NCBI GenBank assembly: GCA_964598395.1
Contig: CAZRBW010000002.1
Span: 55,504 to 119,503, forward strand
DNA: 64,000 bases
Source: CAXBDP01 sp964598395
GTDB taxonomy: Bacteria > Bacteroidota > Bacteroidia > Cytophagales > Cyclobacteriaceae
Reading direction: 5' to 3'
Program-made: the position numbers and the translations under genes
Shown here: positions 27,695 through 36,974 of the stretch, in pieces
How positions within the stretch are numbered: the first letter of the stretch is position 1
How the letters are laid out: every line of letters starts with the position of its first letter
Notes under the pieces: generated by a model
What the model was told of the DNA's origin: nothing
Databases searched by the model: none
The model's input: only the letters and a program-made list of their open reading frames with translations

Positions 27695-27848
27695 AAGAAA
27701 TTTGAAAGGCTTAATAACCAAATATTTACTTGAATGCATTTTTTTTTGCAAAAACAAGTTAATGATACTTGAAGAAAACTAGTTCGATTATTTGAGGTAG
27801 AATTAGCGGGAGGATAAAGAGGAGTGAAAACCCGAATTGACCTTAAAA

Positions 27849-27879
27849 CACAAAAGCCACTCTATGAGCGGCTTTTGTG
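27849..27879 (-). terminator. Hairpin terminator after the OmpA-family gene
   Basis: CACAAAAGCC (27849-27858) pairs with GGCTTTTGTG (27870-27879), and an inner CTC/GAG extends the stem. It lies 21 bases past the OmpA-family stop on the minus strand and is followed there by TTTT. Confidence 0.75.
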
Positions 27880-27900
27880 AAATTTAAATATTGTTATTTT

Positions 27901-29940
27901 TTAATTACACTTCGTATTTTGCTTTATGGTGAACTCCACCCTTCTGTTTTGTTCACGTCCTTCTTCAGTATCATTGCTAGCCCTCGGCTGTGTATAACCA
28001 AAGCCCTGTGCATTTACTCTAAATCCGTCTATCCCACGTCTTATCATTTCCTGACGAACGCTATTGGCTCTTTCCATTGACAATCTATTATTTAGGGCCT
28101 CACCACCTACTGTACACGTATGGCCTTCAATCTCAACGGAAATACCTGGATTAGAACGCAGGAAGTTGAAAAGTAAATCTAACTGTTGGCTGGAATCATC
28201 CATTTTGAGATTAGCTGATCCTAAGTTAAAGAAAACAGCTAAATCTTGGGAGCTCTCCAGATAAATTGGTTCTAGGTACAAATCCACTAATGCAAGCGTA
28301 GAATCCTTTGGAACATTCAAGTCCAAGTTGGCAGAAAAATTCTCATAGCAATCTACTTCCATTTTGTAAGTGTAGTTGGACTGTGCATCAAGGTATATTT
28401 CATAATAACCAGAAGCATTTGTTATAGCATGGCCTTTCAAGTTATTGTCTTTGTCGTAATACGCAATTCTTCCATTCAACGGATTCTTATTCTCATTGTC
28501 GTAAACCTTACCGATAATACGAACTTCATGGGGAGGATCACTAAACAATGGTGTAGTTGCTCTAAGGATATCCATGTCCCCATTTTTATCTCCACGGGAG
28601 AAATAAAATTCTTTTCCGTCAGGTGTTGAGTTGAAGTGCATTTCATCTTCTGCGCCATTCACTAATGGACCAAGATTTACTGGAGTAGACCAATTAGTCC
28701 AAGAGTCATCCAATCTTTTGGTCATGTAAATATCCATACCACCGTAGCCAGCATGTCCACATGATGAAAAGTATAAGGTCTTAAAATCAGGCGCTAAATA
28801 TGGAGAAGCCTCTTCGCACGCTGTATTGATATTTCCACCTAAATTGAGTGGTCTAGAGAAATTTCCGTTTTCTTGAAGGAAACTTACCCAAAGGTCTCTA
28901 TCTCCACGGCCATCATTTCTTTGGGTTGACATTATTAACACCCTTCTATTTTCAGAAAGAGTGAAATCAACTCTATCGCTAAAATTATAGTCTTCAACTA
29001 TTCTAAAGGTTGCAGGCGCTGACCAAGCATCTTCACCCGCAGTAGCTGGCTTATCTGTTACGGATACTCCAGTCCTCATAGTACCATCATTCTTATATGT
29101 ATTACCTAACACCGCTACAAAGTTTGATCCGTTTGCCTTGACAGCTGTCATAAAGTTAGACCCACTATTATTTAATGGTGCACCAATATTTTGGGCTACA
29201 CTCCAGTTGCCTGTAGCTGGATCGTACTTTGAGAACCAAATATCCATAGGGTCTTCAATTCCTCCCGCATTTTCGGGATGTTCTGCCCTGCTAAAATATA
29301 AAGTTTGGCTATCTGGAGCATAAATAGGTGCTGTTTCACTGAATGGACTGTTTACGTTCTCGCTAACTCTTTCAGCCATAAACATTGGATTCAGATTTTC
29401 AGCCGTTAAAATTTCGGCTTCAATTGGTTCTGTAGATTCAGAAATACCAATTGCATCAATTCCATAATAATCTCCAATAGCTGAGCCGTCCAATATCAGT
29501 CTTACTGAATACACATCATATGGAGTTTTGTCTATGTAAATATTTAGAACTCGACCATTCGCTGCTACCATAGACGGCTCCTGAGTGTAGACAAGATATG
29601 GTACATCCTGAAAATCATACACATAAACTTCTTTCACAGCAGAAGCATTGAAAGATTCAGAGATGGCTATTTGGCTTACCCGTTGCGGATGGTGAAAACC
29701 TACCTTGATAGATTCTCTTCCCTCATATTCAGATGGCATCCAAGCATTTGCTCTACGACCACCTGCCGGCATGGCATTGGGCCTGTTGAGAACTTGCTGG
29801 TTAGAAAAATATGGACCTGGAATACCCTGCTGAAATTGGCTAGAGAATTCCATAACCTTAGATGCCCATTGCACCTCCTGAGCGAAAGCAAAGCTCGCCA
29901 TAAAGGTTAAAAAAATGCTGATTGTAAAAATTCTTGTCAT
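27901..29940 (-). CDS. OmpA-family protein with PD40 beta-propeller and carboxypeptidase-regulatory-like domain
   Basis: The ATG at 29938-29940 gives a signal peptide (MTRIFTISIFLTFMASFAFA); the longer frame adds 30 residues before it. The mature protein (679 codons in all) has an N-terminal beta domain (about 20-170), PD40 propeller repeats (about 190-480; for example SETAPIYAPDSQTLYFSR, EEASPYLAPDFKTLYFSS), a short regulatory-like beta-sandwich (about 485-560) and a C-terminal OmpA peptidoglycan-binding domain (about 570-679) with NNRLSMERANSV and ASNDTEEGREQNRRVEF. This layout is common for outer-membrane proteins of gliding and type IX secreting Bacteroidota; PorE has similar parts in a different order. 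It should tether the outer membrane to the cell wall. Octamer at 29261. Confidence 0.9.
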   Translation of the reverse strand: MTRIFTISIFLTFMASFAFAQEVQWASKVMEFSSQFQQGIPGPYFSNQQVLNRPNAMPAGGRRANAWMPSEYEGRESIKVGFHHPQRVSQIAISESFNASAVKEVYVYDFQDVPYLVYTQEPSMVAANGRVLNIYIDKTPYDVYSVRLILDGSAIGDYYGIDAIGISESTEPIEAEILTAENLNPMFMAERVSENVNSPFSETAPIYAPDSQTLYFSRAEHPENAGGIEDPMDIWFSKYDPATGNWSVAQNIGAPLNNSGSNFMTAVKANGSNFVAVLGNTYKNDGTMRTGVSVTDKPATAGEDAWSAPATFRIVEDYNFSDRVDFTLSENRRVLIMSTQRNDGRGDRDLWVSFLQENGNFSRPLNLGGNINTACEEASPYLAPDFKTLYFSSCGHAGYGGMDIYMTKRLDDSWTNWSTPVNLGPLVNGAEDEMHFNSTPDGKEFYFSRGDKNGDMDILRATTPLFSDPPHEVRIIGKVYDNENKNPLNGRIAYYDKDNNLKGHAITNASGYYEIYLDAQSNYTYKMEVDCYENFSANLDLNVPKDSTLALVDLYLEPIYLESSQDLAVFFNLGSANLKMDDSSQQLDLLFNFLRSNPGISVEIEGHTCTVGGEALNNRLSMERANSVRQEMIRRGIDGFRVNAQGFGYTQPRASNDTEEGREQNRRVEFTIKQNTKCN

Positions 29941-30093
29941 GGCTGACGGTTGGTTTAATTGAAAATCTTCTAATGCAACTTTTTGAAGTTCGTCTAGAAC
30001 CCTCGAAAATATGAGGATACAGCGAAACACTGATAAAGTTATAAGGATTGGAAATCAAATACAACAATTATCCAGAATCATTTTTCAAAATCA

Positions 30094-30888
30094 CTAAAAA
30101 TCATCAAAATAGGCATCTAATATCTGCTGACTGAGTGTTTTATACACTTCTTTTTGACTATGATTACCCTCCAACATTTGTATTTGTCTATTTAAAGTTG
30201 TCATGTCACCACGGCGCGCTGGACCAGTGAGTGCATCGTATGGACTCATTTCGAAACATTTGTTAATTGTCTCAGCAATAAGTGGTTTTAGTAAATCGAA
30301 ATTAATTTTTCTGGCCTCCAATATTTGCTCTGATAGACTTAAAATATAGGTTGTGAAATTTGAAGCAAAAACTGCCGCTAAATGGATTTCTTGTCTTTTA
30401 GCTGAACTTACTGAAAGTACCTGGCTACTTAAACTTTTACCCAGATTGTCTAGAGCAATAGAACATTCCTCTGTTTCAGCCTCGATCAGAATTGGAATTT
30501 GCTTCCATTCTACGGCTTTGCCAATACTAAAAGTTTGCAAAGGATAAAATACTCCTAAATGCTCGGTAGGAGCATATCCCAAAGCAGATATAGACATTGC
30601 CCCAGAAGTATGCGCAATAATCGCATTGTCTGGTAGAATAATTTCTCCCACTATTTCCTCTATGGCCGAATCTGAAACAGCCAAAATAAAAACCTCAGCT
30701 TCACTTTTGGAAAAATCTAAACTATCTACAGCCTCTGCATCATAGAGCCTTTTTGTTATTGAAATGGCATTATTGATATTTCTAGAGTAAACTTCTAATA
30801 CGAAATGTCCGGCATCTTCTAGGGCTCTTGACAAGTGCCACGCCACATTTCCCGATCCTATAATTACTATTTTGTGATATTTTGCCAT
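30094..30888 (-). CDS. Rossmann-like DUF2520 protein
   Basis: The 264-residue protein has an N-terminal NAD(P)-binding Rossmann fold (IVIIGSGNVAWHLSRAL, 7-23), resembling pyrroline-5-carboxylate reductase and 6-phosphogluconate dehydrogenase-like folds, with VFILAVSDSAI and IAHTSGAMS. A C-terminal all-helical DUF2520 domain follows (about 130-260), including HLAAVFASNFTTYIL and LTGPARRGD. Members are predicted oxidoreductases of unknown substrate. Its ATG abuts the stop of the class V aminotransferase gene (30889), so the pair is cotranscribed; whether they share a pathway is unknown. Confidence 0.9.
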   Translation of the reverse strand: MAKYHKIVIIGSGNVAWHLSRALEDAGHFVLEVYSRNINNAISITKRLYDAEAVDSLDFSKSEAEVFILAVSDSAIEEIVGEIILPDNAIIAHTSGAMSISALGYAPTEHLGVFYPLQTFSIGKAVEWKQIPILIEAETEECSIALDNLGKSLSSQVLSVSSAKRQEIHLAAVFASNFTTYILSLSEQILEARKINFDLLKPLIAETINKCFEMSPYDALTGPARRGDMTTLNRQIQMLEGNHSQKEVYKTLSQQILDAYFDDF

Positions 30889-32181
30889 TTAAGAATTTGC
30901 TTTTGCAATTAATGCCTCCACCAGTTTGTCCAAATCTTTGGTAAGCGTATATACATGTGGTGTGATTCTTACACCACTTATATTTTCCCAAACGATAGAA
31001 GTTGTGTGTATTTTGTAATTGGTGAACAGAAAATTTGAAACCTCACCAGGCTCAAATCCTTCAATACTTACACTTGCCAATGCGCAGGCATATTTGGGAT
31101 TTAGGGAAGTATTCAATTTAATTTTTGGGTGAGTTATTACCTTTTCAGCCCAATACTTGGTGAGATAATGAAGTCGATCTTGCTTCATTTTGCTGCCAAT
31201 GGCCAAATGAAAGTCCAATGCAGTAGCAATGGCTTGCTCAGGTGCAAAAGAGCGGGTTCCAATATTTTCAAATTTCCGAATGTCACTACTTTTCGGATCT
31301 ACATTTGGCATCAGTGGCCAAATTTCAGCTATTCGTTCCTTACGAATATACAAAAGGCCAGTGCCAAAAGGTGCGCATAGCCACTTATGCAAGCTGGTAC
31401 CAAATGCATCACATCCTAAATCAGGTATGTTGAATTCAATATGCCCAAAGGTATGCGCGCCATCTACTAAAGAAAAAATATCTCTTTTGCGTGCTTCATC
31501 GCAAAGCTTTCGAACAGGTAATAATTGCCCTGTCCAATTAATCATGTGTGTAATGTGAAATACCTTGGTTTTGGGCGTTATGGCATTTACAAAAGCATCC
31601 ACAAATTGCTGATCATCCTCAATAGGCAAGTCAAAACTTAGCCATTTAAGAACTATTCCCTCCCGCATTTCTCTTTGCTTCCAAGCCTGTATCATATTTG
31701 GATAATCTTGCTTGGTAAGAATCACTTCATCGCCAGCTATCAAATCCAAGCCAAAAATCACATTATCTAATGCCTCAGTAGTATTTCTATTTATGGCCAA
31801 TTCATCTGCAGAGCAACCAGCGAAATCTGCCAGGGAACTCCTCAGAGGTTCTCTTCCTTGATCCAAAATTCGCCACATAAAATAGGTCGGCCCTTCATTG
31901 CTATATCGATAATACCGATCCATAGCATCTTGCACCACCTTAGGTTGTGGACTTACTCCTCCATTATTTAGGTTTATGATATTGGGATTTAGTGTAAAAG
32001 CTTGCCTTATTCCATTCCAAATGTCCTCGTTTTCTACGGCATTATTTTCCGAAGACTGTTTCAATCTGGCTAAACTATCATTTACTTCTGCAGCCAATAG
32101 TTTGTTTCTGAGACCATTGATGGATATTAGGCTAGTCGCCCCAGCTAATCCTGAAATAAAATTGCGTCTATTGAGTTTCAT
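30889..32181 (-). CDS. Class V aminotransferase-like PLP enzyme with an export signal
   Basis: The 430-residue protein has a twin-arginine-like N-terminus (MKLNRRNFISGLAGATSLIS), then the fold type I PLP domain of the isopenicillin N epimerase/cysteine desulfurase-like group. The motifs are NLNNGGVSPQP, the cofactor-binding VDGAHTFGHI (Asp240, His243) and the Schiff-base lysine Lys266 in GTSLHKWLCAPFG. Reactions in this group include epimerisation, C-S lysis and transamination, and the substrate is not evident. If the signal is Tat-type, the enzyme would be exported with its cofactor. It starts the two-gene unit with the DUF2520 gene; an octamer (32185-32192) lies four bases upstream of its ATG. 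Confidence 0.9.
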   Translation of the reverse strand: MKLNRRNFISGLAGATSLISINGLRNKLLAAEVNDSLARLKQSSENNAVENEDIWNGIRQAFTLNPNIINLNNGGVSPQPKVVQDAMDRYYRYSNEGPTYFMWRILDQGREPLRSSLADFAGCSADELAINRNTTEALDNVIFGLDLIAGDEVILTKQDYPNMIQAWKQREMREGIVLKWLSFDLPIEDDQQFVDAFVNAITPKTKVFHITHMINWTGQLLPVRKLCDEARKRDIFSLVDGAHTFGHIEFNIPDLGCDAFGTSLHKWLCAPFGTGLLYIRKERIAEIWPLMPNVDPKSSDIRKFENIGTRSFAPEQAIATALDFHLAIGSKMKQDRLHYLTKYWAEKVITHPKIKLNTSLNPKYACALASVSIEGFEPGEVSNFLFTNYKIHTTSIVWENISGVRITPHVYTLTKDLDKLVEALIAKANS

Positions 32182-32325
32182 AAGGCGGGAGGTTTGGCAA
32201 ACAATTTACTTAAAACTCGTTAGAATAAAATAGACGGCCTTCAGCAAAGGTTGTTTATCTATATTAGTAAAGAGTAAGTTAAGATAAATTAATTATTACA
32301 ATTATACAGCTCCAATATCAACACT

Positions 32326-33210
32326 ATGCAAAATATAATTACACCTGAAAGTTGGAAGCAAACAGGTCTATATTTCAACTTCCGAAGTATGCCCATATTT
32401 TTTAAGGAACAAGGAAAAGGGGAAGTAGTCTTGTTTTTGCACGGCTTTCCTACATCCTCATGGGATTGGGCGAAGGTTTGGCCAGCCTTGAAAGAAAACT
32501 ATCGACTAATTGCACCTGACTTTTTAGGCTTTGGGTTTTCATCAAAGCCCACGGATTATCATTATTCTATCTATGATCAAGCAAGTCTGGTTGAAGCACT
32601 AATGCGAAGTTTGGGAATTGACACTTGCCATATTGTAGCACACGACTATGGGGTAACAGTAGTGCAAGAATTACTCGCACGAAGTCTAGAAGATGAAAAT
32701 TACTTTCTGAAAATGAAGTCGATTACTTTTCTGAATGGTGGCCTCTTTCCAGAAACGCATAAACCACGGCTTATTCAGAAATTGTTTTTGTCGAAGATTG
32801 GGCCTTTGGTTTCACGTTTGGTGGGTCGAAGCAGATTTGGAAAAAGCTTTTCCTCAATATTTGGCGAGAATAATCAACCTACAGAAAAAGAACTAGATGA
32901 CTTTTGGTCAATAATCTGCTACAAACATGGCAATAGATTATCGGCTAAACTTATTAATTACATACCCGAACGAGATAGAAATAGAGATCGTTGGGTATCC
33001 GCATTGACCAATTCTACTGTTATAATGAAGTTGATAAATGGCCCTTTAGACCCTGTATCTGGTATCCACATGGCTAAGCGCTACCATGAGTTAGTGCCAA
33101 ATGCAAATATTAACTTTTTGGAAGGCGTGGGACATTATCCACATTGGGAATCCGCTGAAGAAACTGCACACTTAATTGATGAGTTTTTGCGGGAGGTTAG
33201 CGAATACTAA
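32326..33210 (+). CDS. Alpha/beta hydrolase, haloalkane-dehalogenase/MEST-like
   Basis: The 294-residue protein has the oxyanion element FLHGFPTSSWDW (about 38-49), APDFLGFGFSSKP, and a nucleophile elbow VAHDYGVT with Asp107 rather than Ser. The catalytic His is probably in GVGHYPHWE. Asp nucleophiles are typical of haloalkane dehalogenases and epoxide hydrolases, and the HDYG form is typical of the MEST subgroup, whose substrate is not settled. No signal peptide. Its last 14 bases overlap the 3' end of the convergent FabL-like gene. The octamer at 33189 sits at its C-terminus. Confidence 0.88.
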   Translation: MQNIITPESWKQTGLYFNFRSMPIFFKEQGKGEVVLFLHGFPTSSWDWAKVWPALKENYRLIAPDFLGFGFSSKPTDYHYSIYDQASLVEALMRSLGIDTCHIVAHDYGVTVVQELLARSLEDENYFLKMKSITFLNGGLFPETHKPRLIQKLFLSKIGPLVSRLVGRSRFGKSFSSIFGENNQPTEKELDDFWSIICYKHGNRLSAKLINYIPERDRNRDRWVSALTNSTVIMKLINGPLDPVSGIHMAKRYHELVPNANINFLEGVGHYPHWESAEETAHLIDEFLREVSEY

Positions 33211-33961
33211 TTCCTCCATCAACAGTGATATTTTGCCCAGTAATCATCCCTGCTTCGGCGGAACATAGATATGCAGCCAAAGAGCCTATATCCTCCGCTG
33301 AAGTTAATTTGCCCATTGGTGTTTGAGCAGTAAGCTGTGCAAGCATTTTATCCAAATTTGGAAAGTTCTTGATAGCATCAGTTTTTACGGTTCCGCCGCG
33401 AATCACGTTTACTGTAATGTTTTTAGGAGCCAGTTCATCTGCCAAATACATACTCATAGTTTCAAGAGCTGCTTTGGAAATACCTATAGATCCATACATT
33501 GGATAAGCCTTCCAAGAACCATGACTCGATAAGGAGATAATTCTGCCATACGGTTGATTTTCCATTATTGGCAACGCTTTTTGCACAAGATGCATTAGAG
33601 ATAATACATTGGTATTCATTACAAAATGCCAATCGGTAACTGAAAGAGCCGAAATGGGCTTTAATACACCGGTCACCGCATTAGACACTAATATATCTAG
33701 CGCCCCGCTTTCTTCTTTAATCTGATCGATGATGTGTTGAATTTCCTCTTCCTTGCTAATATCTGCTTGTACGAGGCGACATGAACCTCCCGCTTCTTCT
33801 ATAAGCTTTTTTGCTTCAAGTGCTTCACTTTCTCTTTTGCGGAAATTGATATAAACCAAAGCACCTCTGGAAGCGAGTGCTTGTGAAATAGCTCTACCAA
33901 TTCCTCGGCTCCCTCCAGTTACTAAAGCTATTTTTCCTTGAAGATTTTTCTCAGTACTCAT
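33197..33961 (-). CDS. fabL: Enoyl-ACP reductase-like SDR protein, FabL type
   Basis: Starting at the ATG at 33959-33961 (10 bases after the ccmF stop) the protein has 254 residues; the longer frame from 33991 would overlap ccmF. It has the TGGSRGIG cofactor motif (15-22, preferring NADPH by analogy), and its catalytic pair is Tyr156 and Lys163. The Y-x6-K spacing marks enoyl-ACP reductases (FabI/FabL), whereas ordinary SDRs have Y-x3-K. Other stretches (GVLKPISAL, IRGGTVKTDAIKNFPN, TVDGG) resemble B. subtilis FabL from memory. The likely role is the last reduction in fatty-acid elongation. It may be cotranscribed with the ccm genes. Octamer at 33786. It could still be another SDR with this spacing. 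Confidence 0.75.
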   Translation of the reverse strand: MSTEKNLQGKIALVTGGSRGIGRAISQALASRGALVYINFRKRESEALEAKKLIEEAGGSCRLVQADISKEEEIQHIIDQIKEESGALDILVSNAVTGVLKPISALSVTDWHFVMNTNVLSLMHLVQKALPIMENQPYGRIISLSSHGSWKAYPMYGSIGISKAALETMSMYLADELAPKNITVNVIRGGTVKTDAIKNFPNLDKMLAQLTAQTPMGKLTSAEDIGSLAAYLCSAEAGMITGQNITVDGGISIR

Positions 33962-33971
33962 TTTATCAGAT

Positions 33972-36497
33972 TTAGTCCTGACCCTTATCACGCATCAATG
34001 TAAAATCTCTGTATCTCCTAAACATTGCCATCCAAAGACCAATTAAAAGCAAAATAGTACCTATCCACAATAAATTGATGTATGGTTTCTCAATAACTTT
34101 GAAAACCATCCAATCTTGCTGGGTAGTTTGAGCAGAAATTTCAAAGGTATTTTGTTCTGGAATTACATTATTGAAAACGAGCTTCACTCCAATTTCAGGG
34201 CTCTCATCTGGCACACGACCTACCATTTGATCCTTGATGATAAATAATGGATTTAGCGTGAAAATACCATTATCAGTTTGTACTTCAACGGTAGCCTTTA
34301 CAGCTACATCATTCTCGCCTAAGCTTACATTTTCGATTTTTGTGAGTCGTTCAACCTTTGTGAGGTTGGCAACATAATCATTCAGGAAGAACTGCTGACC
34401 TATGGCTAGATTGTGAGTGGTAGCCTCGCCCCACTCAATTTCAGCATCCGGGTTTGGTATTGAAGTGGCGTGAGCATACAAGTCTCGACCAAAATATTTC
34501 TTAATATCTGGTGAGGATATTAAGCCCATGTTTGGGTTTACTTGAGCACGTGGGTAAAGCGTAAATTGCTCCCCATTTTCTCTAGTAAATTCTACTCTAT
34601 AATAAGTGTTTTCTGGAAAAACCTGTATCGTATCTCCTGCTTGGAAATACACTTTTCCTTTAGCTTCTATATCGTTTTTGGCGATTTTGAACTCAGGCTG
34701 CATGGTATCCTCCAAATCTCTAATATTCACCAAAGAAGGAATACCTTTGGCATCCATCAATTTACCATTGTAGTTGAGTGTGTACTCGCCCATTTGGTAT
34801 TTTTTGCCATAGAAAAGCGGAATATTGTTGAGGTTCATATCATCAGGCAATTCGCGATTTATTAATCGGCCTGTATTGTTGATAGACAAAACTTCCGAAT
34901 AACCTGAGGAGAACAAAATACCAATGAGCATCAATGCTATACCTATATGGGCAACAGAACCTCCCGCCAATTTCACGTTCTGTTTGGCTAAGTCGATCAA
35001 TATTTTGCTATTAGCTACTATTGAATAAATGGAAGCTGTTAGCAAAAGTATATAAGCCAAATTGGTGATTTTTGCTAAAACAATAACCAAACTGGCAAGC
35101 AAAAATGTGATGATCAAAGGTGTAGATATGGCTTTCCATAGATCAGATGCTTTCATTTTCTTCCACCAGAAAAACTGCCCTGTACCAGAAAGTAAAGCCA
35201 CGGCAATAGCAAACCATAATTGGAATTTGGTATAAAATTCAATTTGGTCGGCTGGTGGAGCTACATTTGATATCCCACCAAACAGCTCAACAATTGCATT
35301 GTAAACGGGTATGGATGTCGGTATTAACACCTGAAAGGCCATCAGGCCGAGAGTTGTGGCACCTATAAATATCCAAAACTCCCTTGAGTAATTTGAAACT
35401 TCCTCCTTGCCACTAGGAATGTGCTTCCACGCTTTGATGGAGAAAATAATCGCCATGAAAGTGAAGAAAAGTAGATATAACAATAGCTGCCCACTCAAGC
35501 CTAAGTCGGTAAAAGAGTGAACGGAAGCGTTGCCTAATATACCACTTCGTGTAAGGAAAGTAGAATAGAGGATTAAGATAAAACTTGTGATTACGAGTAT
35601 AATCGAAGCCTTAAGTGCTGTGTTACTTTTGCGATAAGTAATCATAGTATGAATACTCGCCACCATGATAATCCAAGGAATATACACGGCATTTTCTACG
35701 GGATCCCAGTTCCAATAGCCTTCGAAGTTAAGAGTTTCATAAGCCCAAATTGCCCCCATCATAATCCCCAAACCCAAAACTAATGTGGCAGCGTGCATCC
35801 AAGGCAAAGCAGGTCGTACCCATTCCTTATATCTGCCAGTCCACAATCCGCTAATGCAATAAGAAAATGGGACTAATGTTAAAGCAAAACCTAAAAACAA
35901 GGTTGGCGGATGTATGACCATCCAATAATTCTGAAGTAGAGGATTAAGACCAGTACCATCTGCTGGTACAAAATTAGGGTCTATCTGGAAAATCGGATCC
36001 GCTAGTGCGTCTCTCAAAAGTATAAAAGGTGTACTGCCAATCCGCAAATCGCCAATTACTACACCCAAAATCATTGACACCAAGAAAGCTTGAATCAACG
36101 CAAAAATGGTCATCATTGGGCCTTCCCAACTCTTGTTAGTTTTGATTAAGAAAATGCCTAATACGGCATGCCAAAACATCCAAAGCAAGAAACTGCCTTC
36201 TTGACCTTCCCAAAAGGAAGATACCATATAATAGGCAGGTAAAAGGCGGGAGGAATGGCTCCAAGCGTAATGATACTCGAATTTATGCTGGTAAATAATC
36301 AGGAAAAGTGTAGTCACAATTCCCATTATACTTACTATATGAAAATAAAATGTGCCTCTTGCGAAGCTCTTCCATTTTTCCTTTTCGAACTCAGAAGAAA
36401 CTGTGAGCTTATAATATGAAAACGCCGCTAGTAATGCACTAACAAAGGAAACTATAACGAAAATATGACCTATTTCGCCAATAAGTGTATCAATCAT
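33972..36497 (-). CDS. ccmF: Cytochrome c biogenesis heme lyase CcmF/CcsA-like
   Basis: The 841-residue polytopic membrane protein has the CcmF signatures WEGQEGSFLLWMFWH (96-110) and the heme-handling WNWDPVENA (262-270). It has many hydrophobic helices to about residue 545, a long periplasmic C-terminal region (about 550-810) and a final transmembrane helix. It is longer than E. coli CcmF because of this periplasmic region. CcmF joins heme from CcmE to the CXXCH motif of apocytochromes c. It is the last ccm gene of a ccmB-C-D-E-F series, starting 17 bases after ccmE. No CcmG/CcmH thioredoxin-like genes are visible here. Octamers at 34960 and 36246. Confidence 0.95.
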   Translation of the reverse strand: MIDTLIGEIGHIFVIVSFVSALLAAFSYYKLTVSSEFEKEKWKSFARGTFYFHIVSIMGIVTTLFLIIYQHKFEYHYAWSHSSRLLPAYYMVSSFWEGQEGSFLLWMFWHAVLGIFLIKTNKSWEGPMMTIFALIQAFLVSMILGVVIGDLRIGSTPFILLRDALADPIFQIDPNFVPADGTGLNPLLQNYWMVIHPPTLFLGFALTLVPFSYCISGLWTGRYKEWVRPALPWMHAATLVLGLGIMMGAIWAYETLNFEGYWNWDPVENAVYIPWIIMVASIHTMITYRKSNTALKASIILVITSFILILYSTFLTRSGILGNASVHSFTDLGLSGQLLLYLLFFTFMAIIFSIKAWKHIPSGKEEVSNYSREFWIFIGATTLGLMAFQVLIPTSIPVYNAIVELFGGISNVAPPADQIEFYTKFQLWFAIAVALLSGTGQFFWWKKMKASDLWKAISTPLIITFLLASLVIVLAKITNLAYILLLTASIYSIVANSKILIDLAKQNVKLAGGSVAHIGIALMLIGILFSSGYSEVLSINNTGRLINRELPDDMNLNNIPLFYGKKYQMGEYTLNYNGKLMDAKGIPSLVNIRDLEDTMQPEFKIAKNDIEAKGKVYFQAGDTIQVFPENTYYRVEFTRENGEQFTLYPRAQVNPNMGLISSPDIKKYFGRDLYAHATSIPNPDAEIEWGEATTHNLAIGQQFFLNDYVANLTKVERLTKIENVSLGENDVAVKATVEVQTDNGIFTLNPLFIIKDQMVGRVPDESPEIGVKLVFNNVIPEQNTFEISAQTTQQDWMVFKVIEKPYINLLWIGTILLLIGLWMAMFRRYRDFTLMRDKGQD

Positions 36498-36514
36498 AAT
36501 GGGTAGTTTCTAAA

Positions 36515-36913
36515 TCAAAGCTGCTCTTCTTGATATTTTGATGGACACTTCATCAAAATTTTATCAGCAATAAATAGGTCGTTTCTATAACTACCTACTA
36601 CCACTACTTGCTCACTTCTCACAAAATCAGCAGGCACTGGTTCGGCATAAAATACTCTTTGTTCGCGATTGTGTTCATCTATCATTACGAAGCTAAATGA
36701 AAGCTTATCGGCACTTGGCTCCAAACCCACCACTTGTCCCGATTCGCCTTTTTTCAATTCACCCACCACGTGGATTTTTTTACTGCTTCCACCCTGAGCC
36801 AATTCATAGGCTTCATTGAAAGACACATAACTACTGGCATCGCCTGCGGTAGAAATTACGATTACTACACCAAGTGCCACTACAATAAGGGCGAGAATAT
36901 GTGATTTTTTCAT
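36515..36913 (-). CDS. ccmE: Cytochrome c maturation heme chaperone CcmE, CxxxY variant
   Basis: The ATG at 36911-36913 (MKKSHILALIVVALGVVIVI) gives a single N-terminal membrane anchor and a 132-residue protein; the longer frame adds 14 residues without features. The periplasmic OB-fold follows (YVSFNEAYEL, IHVVGELKKG, SFVMIDE, FVRSEQVVVVGSY). The heme-binding position carries Cys123 in CPSKY (123-127), i.e. CxxxY in place of the usual HxxxY. Such Cys variants are known from some sulfate reducers and archaea. The protein should receive heme from CcmC and pass it to CcmF. Confidence 0.93.
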   Translation of the reverse strand: MKKSHILALIVVALGVVIVISTAGDASSYVSFNEAYELAQGGSSKKIHVVGELKKGESGQVVGLEPSADKLSFSFVMIDEHNREQRVFYAEPVPADFVRSEQVVVVGSYRNDLFIADKILMKCPSKYQEEQL

Positions 36914-36974
36914 AATCAGATGATTTTTGCTTCTGAAGGAACAAAGTTTTATCAATTAAAGTCCCCTATCCAAA

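Noticed and set aside
33961..33991. Longer start for the FabL-like gene
   Set aside because: It would overlap the ccmF stop region and add residues not seen in the family; the inner ATG begins ten bases after ccmF.
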